Source: Candidatus Caldarchaeum subterraneum (GTDB lineage Archaea > Thermoproteota > Nitrososphaeria_A > Caldarchaeales > Caldarchaeaceae). Taken from it: a stretch of DNA of 48,659 bases. The DNA is taken from positions 1 through 48,659 of the forward strand of contig CALHAG010000016.1 of NCBI GenBank assembly GCA_937934305.1. The letters run 5' to 3'. Both the position numbers and the translations under genes were made by a program. The notes below the pieces were generated by a model. The model made no database searches and was not told the DNA's origin. It saw only the letters and a list, made by a program, of their open reading frames with translations. Shown here one piece after another: positions 47,946-48,659 of the stretch; the stretch's first letter is position 1, and each line of letters begins with the position of its first letter.

Positions 47946-48659
47946 TGTGTCGGTTCTTGGCACGGTCTCCGGAGATCCTTGCCGATGTCTTTTTCATGGG
48001 CTCCAGGGATCAGCTGAACCGCCCATACGGGCGGCCGTTCACGCTTTCACCTGGTTCTCGGCTTTACGCCACTCCCCAGGCTTATGCGTTTAGACAGGGC
48101 TACGGCCCCGCTCAGCCTACCCCGAAGCGTCAGACACCGGCCTTGCGTCGCCGCACGTACTCCGGAGGCACCGGAATATTAACCGGTTTCCCTTTCGCCC
48201 TACCCGGTTAAGGTCGGGCTTAGGACCGGCTTACTCCCGGCCGACGACGCGTTGCCGGGAGACCCTTGCCCCTTCGGCGGCGGGGATTCTCACCCCGCTC
48301 CGCTGTTACTACCACCGGGATCTACATTGGCGGCCGGTCCACAGGACCTCACGGCCCTGCTTCCGCCCAACCGCCACGCCCCCCTACCTCCACCCAGCAT
48401 CGGCTGGGTGAACCCGGGTTTCGGCGGCCCGCTTAGACCCGTCAATTTTCGGGGCCCCCCTCCTCGGCGGGTAAGCTGTTACGCACTTCTTAGCCGATGG
48501 CTGCTTCTAAGCCTACGGCCCCGCTGTCTTAGGAGGGAGACGCCCTTTGGTTTGTCACTTAGCGGGCACTTTGGGGCCTTAACCCGCGGTCTGGGTTGTT
48601 CCCCTCTCGGCGTGCGAGCTTACCCCGCACACCCCACTCCCGGCATCTACGGCGTCCGC

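Overview
The window is a densely packed archaeal chromosome segment. The evidence is archaeal-type ATP synthase subunit E, a PDCD5/TFAR19 protein, archaeosine tRNA-guanine transglycosylase, a short XPF/ERCC4 nuclease, pilins with class III signal peptides, a TackOD1-like zinc-ribbon protein and a 23S rRNA gene broken by two LAGLIDADG-bearing archaeal introns. Many genes have a TATA-like element 25-28 bases before the start codon and no leader. Together these point to a thermophilic TACK-group archaeon, plausibly of the Aigarchaeota (Caldiarchaeum) type; this assignment is an inference, not a database result.

Layout: 1-2118, end of an unidentified gene, ATP synthase subunit E, SurE, a hypothetical. 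2115-11900, LysW-dependent lysine/arginine biosynthesis (Lrp regulator, LysY, LysZ, LysW, LysX, LysJ, LysK) plus ArgG and ArgH, with a COG2403-type P-loop gene between. 11933-15676, a hypothetical, PDCD5, a PAC2 protein, TgtA, tRNA-Val and a V4R-like protein. 15792-24390, an acylphosphatase carrying 20 heptads, four pilin-like proteins, a broken PD-(D/E)XK-type gene, then (minus strand) a type IV pilus assembly operon. 24569-28942, a universal stress protein, a hypothetical, a Zn/Mn ABC transporter with its DtxR regulator, and a Nudix hydrolase. 28926-36944, ThiL, a glycosyltransferase, a J-domain protein and an acyl-CoA/molybdenum-hydroxylase operon. 37031-45056, TrpB2, XPF nuclease, a complete branched-chain-type ABC transporter and an amidohydrolase. 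45095-48659, 23S rRNA (3' two-thirds) on the minus strand.

How the genes work together: LysW would carry the growing amino acid through LysX, LysZ, LysY and LysJ until LysK releases it; ArgG and ArgH would finish arginine from ornithine. The pilins and the convergent ATPase/TackOD1/TadC operon form one surface-filament locus. The acyl-CoA dehydrogenase, Mo-hydroxylase, thiolase-fold protein, DUF35 protein and thioesterase look like one degradative CoA pathway.

Most striking: (1) LysW ends in Gln, where the family ends in the Glu that carries the substrate, which recalls Pup. (2) The COG2403 gene carries a 27-base insert with an in-frame UGA and a strong hairpin inside its most conserved N-terminal motif. 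(3) The pilus ATPase has no normal start codon for its conserved N-terminus, which runs in frame, through a single UAG, into an upstream membrane-anchor reading frame. (4) A PD-(D/E)XK-type gene has two in-frame stops. (5) The thiolase-fold protein appears to lack the thiolase catalytic residues and is paired with DUF35.
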